Part shown: positions 35,996 to 43,526 of the stretch, one piece after another
How the letters are laid out: every line of letters begins with the position of its first letter
Position numbering within the stretch: position 1 is the stretch's first letter
NCBI GenBank assembly: GCA_001899145.1
Contig: MKVF01000027.1
Span: 1 to 64,000, forward strand
Direction: 5' to 3'
Source: Flavobacteriia bacterium 40-80
GTDB taxonomy: Bacteria > Bacteroidota > Bacteroidia > Flavobacteriales_D > Crocinitomicaceae
Length of the DNA: 64,000 bases
Translations under genes and position numbers: made by a program
The notes under the pieces: model-generated
Databases searched by the model: none
What the model was told of the DNA's origin: nothing
The model's input: the letters and a program-made list of their open reading frames with translations, nothing else

Positions 35996-37114
35996 ATGCA
36001 ATTTTCACGGGTTGTTGGTCAGGAAGAACTAAAAAAACAGCTGGTTAAAGACTTTAACAACAATAAAATAAGTCATGCACAACTCATCTTGGGTGATTCC
36101 GGTTACGGAACCTTACCACTGGTGTTAGCTTTTGTACAATACTTATTCTGTGAAAACAAACAGGAACAGGATAGCTGCGGACAGTGTCCCGGATGCAGGA
36201 AAGTAACGGAATTACAGCATCCGGATCTACATTTCAGCTTTCCGGCGGTGCAGGCTATCGCGAAAACCAGCGATGCGTTTCTTTCCGACTGGCGTGAAAT
36301 GGTGAAAAAAAATCCGTATTTCAACCTGAATCAATGGTCGCTATTTATAGATGAAAAAGGAAGAAAACCGATTATCGGAACGGAAGAAAGCCAGGAGATC
36401 ATCAAAAAGCTCAGCTTAAAATCATTTGAAGGCGGCTATAAGATCATGGTCATCTGGATGGCGGAAGAAATGAATGCTACCTGTTCCAATAAATTGCTTA
36501 AAATTCTGGAAGAGCCTCCGGCAAAAACATTGTTTTTCCTGATCTCAAAATCAGCGGATGCCCTGCTTCCGACGATCATTTCCAGAACAAAAGTCCTGAA
36601 AGTGCCGCGTCTTTCCATACATGAGCTGGAATCTTATCTGCAGCAAACGAGACGACTTTCAGCTTCTCACGCTGGCAGCGTAGCCGCTCAGGCAGACGGG
36701 AATTTAATCTCTGCTCTGGAAATGATTTCCGATGCCGATGATAAAGATTACAACAGGGAGCAATTTGTGCAGTTTATGCGGGTCTGCTACAAGAAAAGCG
36801 TTGTTGAGATGATGGATTGGGCGGACGTAATAGCAGGCGCCGGAAAAGAAAAACAAAAGCTGTTCCTGGAATATTCGCTGCACATGTTCCGTCAGAGCAT
36901 GCTGAAAAATTATACGGATAATCAGCTGACAAAGCTGTCTGAAGAAGAAGCGCAATTTTTGAAAAATTTTGCGCGGTTTATTACAGGAAACAATATTTTT
37001 GATTTCATGAAGCACTTCAATGATGCTCACTACTACATTGACAGAAATGCCAATCCGAAGATATTGTTCACCGAACTGTCTTTTAAAGTCATGCGTTACA
37101 TTCACTTTGCTTAA
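35996..37114 (+). CDS. holB: DNA polymerase III subunit delta'
   Basis: Clamp-loader delta' subunit. The ATG at 35996 (MQFSRVVGQEELKKQLVKDF) matches the family start better than the ATG at 35957. The AAA fold is present with a degenerate P-loop (LGDSGYGTLPLVLAFV lacks the GKT lysine, as in true delta'). The zinc module is CENKQEQDSCGQCPGC, followed by RKVTELQHPDLHF, and the sensor region has ILEEPPAKTLFFLISKSADALLPTIISR. Cytoplasmic replisome component; about 372 residues. Confidence 0.92.
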   Translation: MQFSRVVGQEELKKQLVKDFNNNKISHAQLILGDSGYGTLPLVLAFVQYLFCENKQEQDSCGQCPGCRKVTELQHPDLHFSFPAVQAIAKTSDAFLSDWREMVKKNPYFNLNQWSLFIDEKGRKPIIGTEESQEIIKKLSLKSFEGGYKIMVIWMAEEMNATCSNKLLKILEEPPAKTLFFLISKSADALLPTIISRTKVLKVPRLSIHELESYLQQTRRLSASHAGSVAAQADGNLISALEMISDADDKDYNREQFVQFMRVCYKKSVVEMMDWADVIAGAGKEKQKLFLEYSLHMFRQSMLKNYTDNQLTKLSEEEAQFLKNFARFITGNNIFDFMKHFNDAHYYIDRNANPKILFTELSFKVMRYIHFA

Positions 37115-37122
37115 AATTTAAG

Positions 37123-37296
37123 ATGGAAAATAACAATACGGAACAACAGGAACAGGAGCCGAAACAAGGGAAAAAATGGATCGGATACCTTAAAAAGCTG
37201 GGATTCGCCGGTTTTATGTTCTTTTTAATTAAGGGTTTGGTCTGGATTGCCATCTTTGTCTTCGGCGCTAAAGGATGCAGCTCCCTGATGGAGTAA
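37123..37296 (+). CDS. Small membrane protein (57 aa)
   Basis: An ATG 8 bp after the holB stop codon opens a 57-codon frame ending TAA at 37294-37296. The product begins MENNNTEQQEQEPKQGKKWI and has one membrane helix (about residues 27-49: LGFAGFMFFLIKGLVWIAIFVFG), ending AKGCSSLME. An acidic and Gln-rich N-terminal tail, a Lys-rich stretch and a single helix suggest a small inner-membrane protein. It is probably in the holB transcript. Function unknown. Confidence 0.72.
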   Translation: MENNNTEQQEQEPKQGKKWIGYLKKLGFAGFMFFLIKGLVWIAIFVFGAKGCSSLME

Positions 37297-37501
37297 TTTT
37301 CAGCACTTTTTTCTATTCACTCAATAATTAAATCTGTTCGTACTAATTTTCAGGAGCGATAACATCTTTTTCTTAATTTGAATCGTTATGGGTAATAGGA
37401 AGATAACTACCATATAGTCTTTGGGAAATATTGGATGTTGCTGAAGAGAATACGTAAATGATAAAAAGTGATTCTTACAGCGAAGTATTAAAAAATGTAA
37501 T

Positions 37502-37974
37502 ATGTTACAAAAACATCTATTTATCATGCTGATTTTACTGTCATGCTCTCCCCAAAAAGAGCATAATAACAGCACTAATAAACAATATCGAGTTATTGCA
37601 GAAAAAAACGGAAAAATAGCTGGCTTTTATTTTAAGGACAACAACGACACCCTAAGAATAGGCTATCCCAATAATGAAAAAATGATTTTCAAGATATTAT
37701 TATTGATGTCGAAACGAAGAATAAGATAAAAGAGGTATTTTTCTACCATTTTGATATCAATAACTTTGATTCTAAACAAAAAAAAGAAGTAGGACTGGGA
37801 CAAGTTACACTAGAAATATACAGTTCAAACAAATTTACCACACCCTATTTTTCTAATAAAATGACTGTTGATTTTAAAAATATTACTCGAAACAGTGATG
37901 TTTCGAGTAAATATGACGAGTTGATTACTTATCTTAAATCAAGATACAAAAAATTTCAACAATGGCCTGAATAG
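37502..37974 (+). pseudogene. Frameshifted putative lipoprotein gene
   Basis: ATG 37502 begins with a lipoprotein signal (MLQKHLFIMLILLSCSPQK) and reads to a stop at 37729. The continuation lies in a different frame: from the A6 run at 37677-37682 the reading DFQDIIIDVETKNKIKEVFF follows naturally and stays open to TAG at 37974, for about 157 residues in all. Restoring one A to the run joins the two frames. It is therefore a recently broken gene, a sequencing error, or a phase-variable tract. It stands alone between the holB small gene and a convergent membrane-protein gene. No family recognised. Confidence 0.75.
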
Positions 37975-38058
37975 TATTTTTTAAACATTATTCCAAAGAA
38001 GCCACGAAGGAAAAAATGTCAAAACGGAATTTCTCCTGCCGTTCACATTTAAGCTGGA

Positions 38059-39324
38059 TTAATCCTGAATTCCTTTGGAAAGCTCTTTATCCTTACCGAA
38101 TTTCCAGATAACAGCGTCCAGGTAATAGTGATGTAAGATCAGGGCGACAAAAAAGACTGCTATCGTATTTTTCAGCGAGAAATATTCTTCCGGTAAAATA
38201 TAAACGGTTCCGATTCTTCCCAGCTCAAAAACAACAGAAAAAATAATACCTGTGATAAAAAGCATAATTACCCGTTCGCTCCATCTCTTGGCTATTCCGT
38301 GATTTTTTTGAGAAGAGGTGTATTGCTTCTTACTGAAAAACGGCACAAATGCGAGGTATTGAATATTGTGAGGTAAAGTGATCGCAACAACCATAATACT
38401 TTTGTCTCCTTCCACCGGATACAGAAGAATCCCGAAATACAAAATCAGTGTAGTTGCAAAAACAGCCCATTTAGGGAAATTAAAGGACTTTTCTTTTAGC
38501 TGGCAACGAACAGACTGAATGAGGGAAATAGTGAAAATTGCAATTAAAAGCCCCAAAATAACGGTCAATACATCTTTTGCAGAATATTTTAAAATGGAAA
38601 GGATCAGTATTCCTGCTCCTAAGCAATAAAACGCCATATTTCTGGCAGGAAGCTTATACTGAAAGCGTTTGGAAAAAATAGTAATAAGACCGAAAAACAT
38701 CGCAAAAAACAAGCACAGGTATGCCAGCTTGTCCCAATAGTTTAAAATGTATTGTAAATCATTTGCTTCAGGGGCAAATAAATACTTTTCAGAATCAGGA
38801 AACCATAGCGGATCAATCATATTTATAAGCACTAACGGAATAAAGCTGCCACTTAAAAGAGAAAGCTGGTCCCAGTTGATCTTTGTGATTTTTTCCCCGG
38901 CGTTTCTTTTATAAATCGCCATAAAGCCCCAATTCTGCTTTACCAAATGATAGAATCCCAGAACAAGGACAAATCTTCTGAAAAAAGTAAAAAACAAAAA
39001 ACTGTCTTTCCAGAAATAATCGGAGCTGACAGCCCAGAATGCCAGCATCGGAACAATGGTTATGAATGTAAGGCTGGGGATGATCCAGGTTTTATTCTCC
39101 CGGTAATAGCTTTTATCTAAAAAGACCCGATAATAAGTTGAAAAATAGTGATTCACATCGAATAGCACAGAATATATAATGATCAGTATAAGTATAGAAG
39201 GGAAAGCGGCCAGCTTTAAAACATTAATAAGGAAAAGATAAATTCCCAGCATCAGGAAACCGGAAATAAAAGGTAAAATAATATATGCCCAATCTTTTCT
39301 TTCAGAACCAAGGATACTTTTCAT
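38059..39324 (-). CDS. Polytopic membrane protein of unknown function
   Basis: A 421-residue integral membrane protein with about 10-12 hydrophobic helices. Several short motifs lie at the edges of helices: SVLFDVNHYFSTYYRV near 50-66, LGFYHLVKQNWGFMAIYKR near 125, LPHNIQYLAFVPFF near 320, and LILHHYYLDAVIWKFGKD near the C terminus. The repeated histidines and aromatic residues could bind a cofactor or metal, but no catalytic family is recognisable. It has its own intergenic regions on both sides and precedes (divergently) the HTH duplication. Confidence 0.8.
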   Translation of the reverse strand: MKSILGSERKDWAYIILPFISGFLMLGIYLFLINVLKLAAFPSILILIIIYSVLFDVNHYFSTYYRVFLDKSYYRENKTWIIPSLTFITIVPMLAFWAVSSDYFWKDSFLFFTFFRRFVLVLGFYHLVKQNWGFMAIYKRNAGEKITKINWDQLSLLSGSFIPLVLINMIDPLWFPDSEKYLFAPEANDLQYILNYWDKLAYLCLFFAMFFGLITIFSKRFQYKLPARNMAFYCLGAGILILSILKYSAKDVLTVILGLLIAIFTISLIQSVRCQLKEKSFNFPKWAVFATTLILYFGILLYPVEGDKSIMVVAITLPHNIQYLAFVPFFSKKQYTSSQKNHGIAKRWSERVIMLFITGIIFSVVFELGRIGTVYILPEEYFSLKNTIAVFFVALILHHYYLDAVIWKFGKDKELSKGIQD

Positions 39325-39592
39325 CTGCTTTCTTTTTATCTAATTCTAAAAATAGAATAACACAATAATAGATTTATTCCGGAAGCTTTATTCATAATAC
39401 TTCCTACGCCACGCAAGTTAACAAAACTTTTCTGAGTAAAAACTTTAGTATTTCAAATACTTTTTCCTGAATTAAAACGACCTGTCTTTTGTTGCAAAAA
39501 TGAATTTATGCTCACAATCGTACAAAATATGCTCTTATATGAAACTTTAATGTAAATAATTTTTCTCCGTTCGCTACTCAACTTTGTAAATA

Positions 39593-39925
39593 ATGATACA
39601 TAGAGGAGAAATAGTTGAACAGGCAGTGAGAAAAAGCGGAGTTCCCATTGCCACTATCGCAAAGCGCCTTGGGAAAAGCCGCCGCTGGATGTATTTGATG
39701 TTTGACAACCCGGACGTTCCGATTGAAATGATTGCCCGAATAGGACAGATCATTTATTACGATTTCCATGAGGACCTTCCGGCCTTATTCCCTAAAGGTC
39801 AGATTTTCTCGGAATCAGCCTTTACCTACAAAACTTCTGAAAGCTCCGAATACTGGAAAAACAAATACTTTTCTCTGCTGGAAGAACACAACGCTTTATT
39901 GAAAAAACTGGCGAAACAGATTTAA
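39593..39925 (+). CDS. Small HTH-like DNA-binding protein, copy 1
   Basis: A 110-residue protein. Residues about 5-50 form a likely helix-turn-helix (EIVEQAVRKSGVPIATIAKRLGKSRRWMYLMFDNPD, with GVPIATIAKRLGKS as first-turn part), then FHEDLPALFP and a short C-terminal amphipathic helix EYWKNKYFSLLEEHNALLKKL, probably for dimerisation. The product resembles an XRE/Cro-type regulator but lacks a full family signature. It has two close relatives, at 40229-40558 and 57769-58098. Its upstream element CAACTTTG ends 6 nt before the ATG. Confidence 0.82.
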   Translation: MIHRGEIVEQAVRKSGVPIATIAKRLGKSRRWMYLMFDNPDVPIEMIARIGQIIYYDFHEDLPALFPKGQIFSESAFTYKTSESSEYWKNKYFSLLEEHNALLKKLAKQI

Positions 39926-40228
39926 AATATTTCCTCATCAGCACCAACTATTGATGCGTGATATTATTTAGTATCTGCTTTTGTAAATATTAAAAAAGAA
40001 ATAAGCTTCTTAAATAACCTGTAGTGGTTTTTCAGGCAGACAAGGAGGGAAATAAATAATACTTCTGATATAACCTGAAAAAAGACACCTTGTTGCATGG
40101 CAAACAAGAAAATAACTCTTCTTTATTATCGCAGCGATGAATTTTACTCACAACCGTACAAAATATGCTCTTATGTGGGTTTTTAACGTAAATAATTTTT
40201 CTCTACTTCTTACTCAACTTTGTAAATT
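39926..40228. other. Spacer between the HTH copies
   Basis: No gene was found. The right part (from about 40138) is the duplicated upstream region of copy 2. The left part (39926-40137) has no copy-1 equivalent that I recognised and no clear signal. Confidence 0.6.
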
Positions 40229-40558
40229 ATGACACATAGAGGAGAAATAGTTGAACAGGCGGTGAGAAAAAGCGGGGTTCCCATTGCTACGATCGCGAAG
40301 CGCCTTGGAAAAAGTCGCCGCTGGATGTATCTGATGTTTGATAATCCTGATGTTCCGATCGAAATGATTGCCCGCATAGGACAGATCATTTATTATGATT
40401 TTCATGAGGATCTTCCGGCTCTATTTCCCAAAGGCAATACTTCAGACTCTCCCATCATTTACAAACCTTCTGAAAGTGCGGAATACTGGAAAAACAAATA
40501 CCTTTCCCTGTTGGAAGAGCACAACGCGCTATTGAAAAAGCTTACCTCCGGAACCTGA
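40229..40558 (+). CDS. Small HTH-like DNA-binding protein, copy 2
   Basis: A 109-residue paralogue of the gene at 39593; residues 1-67 differ by a single residue (T2 versus I2) and the tail after FPKG diverges. The C-terminal helix EYWKNKYLSLLEEHNALLKKL is kept. The DNA-binding residues GKSRRWMYLMFDNPDV are unchanged, so both copies should bind the same site. Spacing to copy 1 and the copied upstream elements indicate tandem duplication. Confidence 0.82.
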   Translation: MTHRGEIVEQAVRKSGVPIATIAKRLGKSRRWMYLMFDNPDVPIEMIARIGQIIYYDFHEDLPALFPKGNTSDSPIIYKPSESAEYWKNKYLSLLEEHNALLKKLTSGT

Positions 40559-40618
40559 AAGCTCCGGTTTTAACCTATATAAAACACATCCCTGCTGTTT
40601 TAAGCGTCAGAAATCCGT

Positions 40619-40626
40619 TAACTTTG
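40619..40626 (+). promoter_or_regulatory. Probable -7 element of the 124-residue gene
   Basis: TAACTTTG matches TAnnTTTG and ends 5 nt before the ATG at 40632, predicting a nearly leaderless transcript. Confidence 0.45.
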
Positions 40627-40631
40627 CACTT

Positions 40632-41006
40632 ATGGATTACGCTGTTGATTTAAAATTCCAGAATCTGGTCAGACATCTTGAAAAAGAATTCGGGCCCGGG
40701 CTGGATACACATACTATTCTTTTTATCATCGGAGTTCAGGAACTGGGCCTCGGGTATAAAAAATTCAAAAAGAACGAAAAGACCGATCTGATGCATGTTG
40801 CTTTGTGCACGGTCCTGGAGCCTTACGGCTATTACAAATATATCGGTAATGACAAAGATAACTGGCCGCACTTTGAGCTGGTAAAAGAACTTCCTCATTT
40901 AGGACAAAAAGAACAGCAGTTTCTTATGAAAGAAGCGATCTTGGATTACTTTGTCAAAAACGGCTATGTGGAAGAGGACAACGTTAAATCTTCAGAAATT
41001 ATCTAA
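40632..41006 (+). CDS. Conserved-looking cytoplasmic protein of unknown function (124 aa)
   Basis: A 124-residue protein, no signal or membrane segment. It begins MDYAVDLKFQNLVRHLEKEFG, has an LFIIGVQELGLGYKKFKK helix, MHVALCTVLEPYGYYKY and ends with KEAILDYFVKNGYVEED. It reads like a compact helical protein of Bacteroidota and is directly upstream of rseP. I cannot name a family or function. Confidence 0.75.
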   Translation: MDYAVDLKFQNLVRHLEKEFGPGLDTHTILFIIGVQELGLGYKKFKKNEKTDLMHVALCTVLEPYGYYKYIGNDKDNWPHFELVKELPHLGQKEQQFLMKEAILDYFVKNGYVEEDNVKSSEII

Positions 41007-41011
41007 ATACT

Positions 41012-41019
41012 TATATTTG
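41012..41019 (+). promoter_or_regulatory. Probable -7 element of rseP
   Basis: TATATTTG matches TAnnTTTG and ends 17 nt before the rseP ATG. Confidence 0.45.
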
Positions 41020-41036
41020 CTCATCAATATTAAGAA

Positions 41037-42365
41037 ATGGAAATATTAACACAAGCTGCTCAGCTTATCCTTTCACTGTCTATTTTAGTAACTCTTCATG
41101 AGTTTGGTCACTATATCCCGGCACGGCTTTTTAAAACACGCATTGAAAAATTCTACCTGTTTTTCGATCCGTGGTTTTCACTTTACAAAAAGAAGATCGG
41201 TGATACGGAATGGGGAATTGGCTGGCTTCCGTTAGGCGGTTATGTAAAAATCGCCGGAATGGTGGATGAATCCATGGATACGGAGCAGCTAAAAAAACCT
41301 GCTCAACCCTGGGAATTCCGCTCTAAACCGGCATGGCAGCGCTTGATCATTATGATTGGCGGTGTAACGGTGAATATTGTTGTCGGTTTTTTTATTTACA
41401 TGGGAATCGTGTATTTCTACGGACTGGAAGAACTAAAACCTTCGTCTTTAAAAGAAGGTCTTGCCATTCACCCGGAGCTGGAAAAATACGGACTGGAATC
41501 AGGAGATAATATTATCCGTATTAATGATAAGGATATTCGTACGGTCAATGAAATCAACGCGATAGTGATGCTCCGGAAAGGATACAAGCTGGATGTTGTA
41601 AAAAAAGACGGTACGAAAACAGTGATCACACTTCCTGAAAAAACAGAAATGGAGCTTTTTCAGAAAGGAGCTTTTCCCGCTTTCGGATTGCGCGGATTGC
41701 TGGACACGCTGAAATCTGTGGATTCAACAGGGATTGCATATAAAGCAGGCCTGAAAACAGGCGACCGGATTTTAAAGATTGACGGCAAAGAACTTGTTTA
41801 CTTTGATGATCTGCAAAAGGCGACGTATTCATCAAAAAACAAAGAAGTCGAAGTAGTTTTTATTCATGATCAGGACACTATTTCCAAACAGGTGAAATTT
41901 GATGAGAAAGGACTGTTAGGAGTTGGAGTAAGTCAGAACTTCTTAGATGAGGAAAGCATAATTACCCGTAAATATTCTCTGCCGGAAAGCTTTGGAAAAG
42001 GCTGGGAGCTGGGAACAAATACGCTTTCCGACTACATAAGCCAGTTTAAGTTTGTATTCACCAAAAAAGGAGCGACATCTATCGGAGGCTTCGGGACAAT
42101 GGGGAAAATTTTTCCGACCACATGGAACTGGAAAATTTTCTGGATGAACACCGCATTTATTTCTATTGTGCTGGCGTTTATGAATATCCTTCCGATCCCT
42201 GCGCTGGATGGCGGACATGTTATTTTCCTGCTCTATGAGCTGATCACCGGAAAGGAAGCACCTCAGAAAGTTCTGGAGATAGCTCAGTATATCGGGATCG
42301 TGCTGTTGCTGAGCCTGATGCTTTATGCGAACGGAAACGACATTTACCGTTGGTTGTTTACATAG
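41037..42365 (+). CDS. rseP: Site-2 protease RseP (intramembrane metalloprotease)
   Basis: Zinc metalloprotease of the inner membrane that cuts transmembrane substrates such as anti-sigma factors. The HEFGH motif is at residues 21-25 and the second motif LDGGH has its aspartate at D391. Two PDZ-like regions lie between (residues about 140-200 and 215-295: GLESGDNIIRINDKD and AGLKTGDRILKIDGKE). Four membrane segments are recognisable. Length 442 is typical. It ends 4 bp before the ATG of the next glycosyltransferase. The anti-sigma target is not in the window. Confidence 0.95.
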   Translation: MEILTQAAQLILSLSILVTLHEFGHYIPARLFKTRIEKFYLFFDPWFSLYKKKIGDTEWGIGWLPLGGYVKIAGMVDESMDTEQLKKPAQPWEFRSKPAWQRLIIMIGGVTVNIVVGFFIYMGIVYFYGLEELKPSSLKEGLAIHPELEKYGLESGDNIIRINDKDIRTVNEINAIVMLRKGYKLDVVKKDGTKTVITLPEKTEMELFQKGAFPAFGLRGLLDTLKSVDSTGIAYKAGLKTGDRILKIDGKELVYFDDLQKATYSSKNKEVEVVFIHDQDTISKQVKFDEKGLLGVGVSQNFLDEESIITRKYSLPESFGKGWELGTNTLSDYISQFKFVFTKKGATSIGGFGTMGKIFPTTWNWKIFWMNTAFISIVLAFMNILPIPALDGGHVIFLLYELITGKEAPQKVLEIAQYIGIVLLLSLMLYANGNDIYRWLFT

Positions 42366-42369
42366 AGGA

Positions 42370-43443
42370 ATGCAGAAGATCGCTTTTTTGTGCGGAGCCC
42401 GCCATTGGGAAGATACGGAAGTAAACTTGTTGAACTGTGCGAAGGCTTTCTCTGAAAAAGGTTATGATGTAAACATTTTTTGCCTGCAAAATACTCCGCT
42501 TTACAAGGAGGCAACAGCAGGGAATCTGACTGTTATTCCGATCAAAGAGCACCGGAAATATTTCGATTTATTTGCTGCCCAGCGATTGATCTTTCTTCTG
42601 GAAAAGCAGCAGATAACGCATCTGTTTATCTTCAGGAGCAGCGATATAGGCATCTCCGCAATGGTAAAGTCCTTTTTGAAACGACCGGTTGACATTACTT
42701 TCTTCCTGTCGGCTGAATCCGGATTCATGAAGCGTTTTTTGATGCGTCATTACCATTTCCGACAGCTGGATCATATTATCTGTTCTCTTAATGTTCAGAA
42801 AGAAGAAATCTGTACAACAATAAACAGGAATGATCTGAAAATAAAAGTAATTCCTCCGATGGTTCCCTTTGAAGAAAATCAAACAGTCTGGAAAAAAACA
42901 GAAGCACGAAAAGTGCTGAATCTTCCCGAAAGGAAAAAGATCTTCGGATTTATTGCAACGGAAGGAAATGATAAAGCGCAGCAGTTTCTGTTCTCAGCAT
43001 TAAAGCAATTGAACAGACCGGATCTGCTGATCTGTCTGCTGGATAAAACTGACAAGCAGGTATGCCGGAAACGGGTGAAAACCAACAGCCTTGATGATAA
43101 AATCACCGTGTTGTCCTACAGAAAAGAGGAAGATCTGTTTTTTCACGCAATCGACGTCTTCATCAGTATTCCTTCAAATGGGGCTTTTGAATTTAAGATG
43201 CTGGAAGCCATTTCCTTCGGGAAGCAGGTGCTGACAGACGACGGAGCCGGAAATCAGGAGATACTGGATAACGGAACGTTCGGATTTTTGTATGAACGCA
43301 GAAACGAACAATCTCTGGCAGAAAAAATGGTTTCATCCGGTTGTTCTGAGCTGGCTCAGGAAGTTGTTAAGACATTTTTGAAAGAACACGGAACAACGAC
43401 CTTTTTAAATCAGGCAGAGGCGTTTTTATCCCTTAAAAAGTAG
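42370..43443 (+). CDS. Glycosyltransferase (GT-B fold, GT4-like)
   Basis: A 357-residue protein. The ATG at 42370 gives MQKIAFLCGARHWEDTEVNLLN, a GT-B N-terminal strand-loop; the earlier frame would overlap rseP. The C-terminal donor domain has KKIFGFIATEGNDKAQQFLF, IDVFISIPSNGAFEFKMLEAISFGKQVLTDDGAGNQEI and the E-x7-E region in that stretch, matching GT4-type enzymes. Donor, acceptor and location are unknown. It is probably cotranscribed with rseP. Confidence 0.82.
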   Translation: MQKIAFLCGARHWEDTEVNLLNCAKAFSEKGYDVNIFCLQNTPLYKEATAGNLTVIPIKEHRKYFDLFAAQRLIFLLEKQQITHLFIFRSSDIGISAMVKSFLKRPVDITFFLSAESGFMKRFLMRHYHFRQLDHIICSLNVQKEEICTTINRNDLKIKVIPPMVPFEENQTVWKKTEARKVLNLPERKKIFGFIATEGNDKAQQFLFSALKQLNRPDLLICLLDKTDKQVCRKRVKTNSLDDKITVLSYRKEEDLFFHAIDVFISIPSNGAFEFKMLEAISFGKQVLTDDGAGNQEILDNGTFGFLYERRNEQSLAEKMVSSGCSELAQEVVKTFLKEHGTTTFLNQAEAFLSLKK

Positions 43444-43526
43444 TTTTTCCGGTGGATAGCAAACAATTCTCGTTTATTTAAAATAAATTTGTTGTTCCAA
43501 CGTTTGGAAAACTACATTTAGAATTC

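Larger units (their letters stand above)
39501..40558 (+). repeat. Tandem duplication containing two small HTH genes
   Basis: The region from about 39501 to 39925 is repeated from about 40138 to 40558. The offset is 636 bp in the aligned part: cgtacaaaatatgctcttat occurs at 39519 and 40155, CAACTTTG at 39579 and 40215, and the ATGs are at 39593 and 40229. Upstream promoter region and coding part are both duplicated, with divergence mainly toward the 3' end. Confidence 0.88.

Noticed and set aside
36704-37105. 133-codon frame antisense to holB
   Set aside because: Shadow of a recognised gene, no family content.
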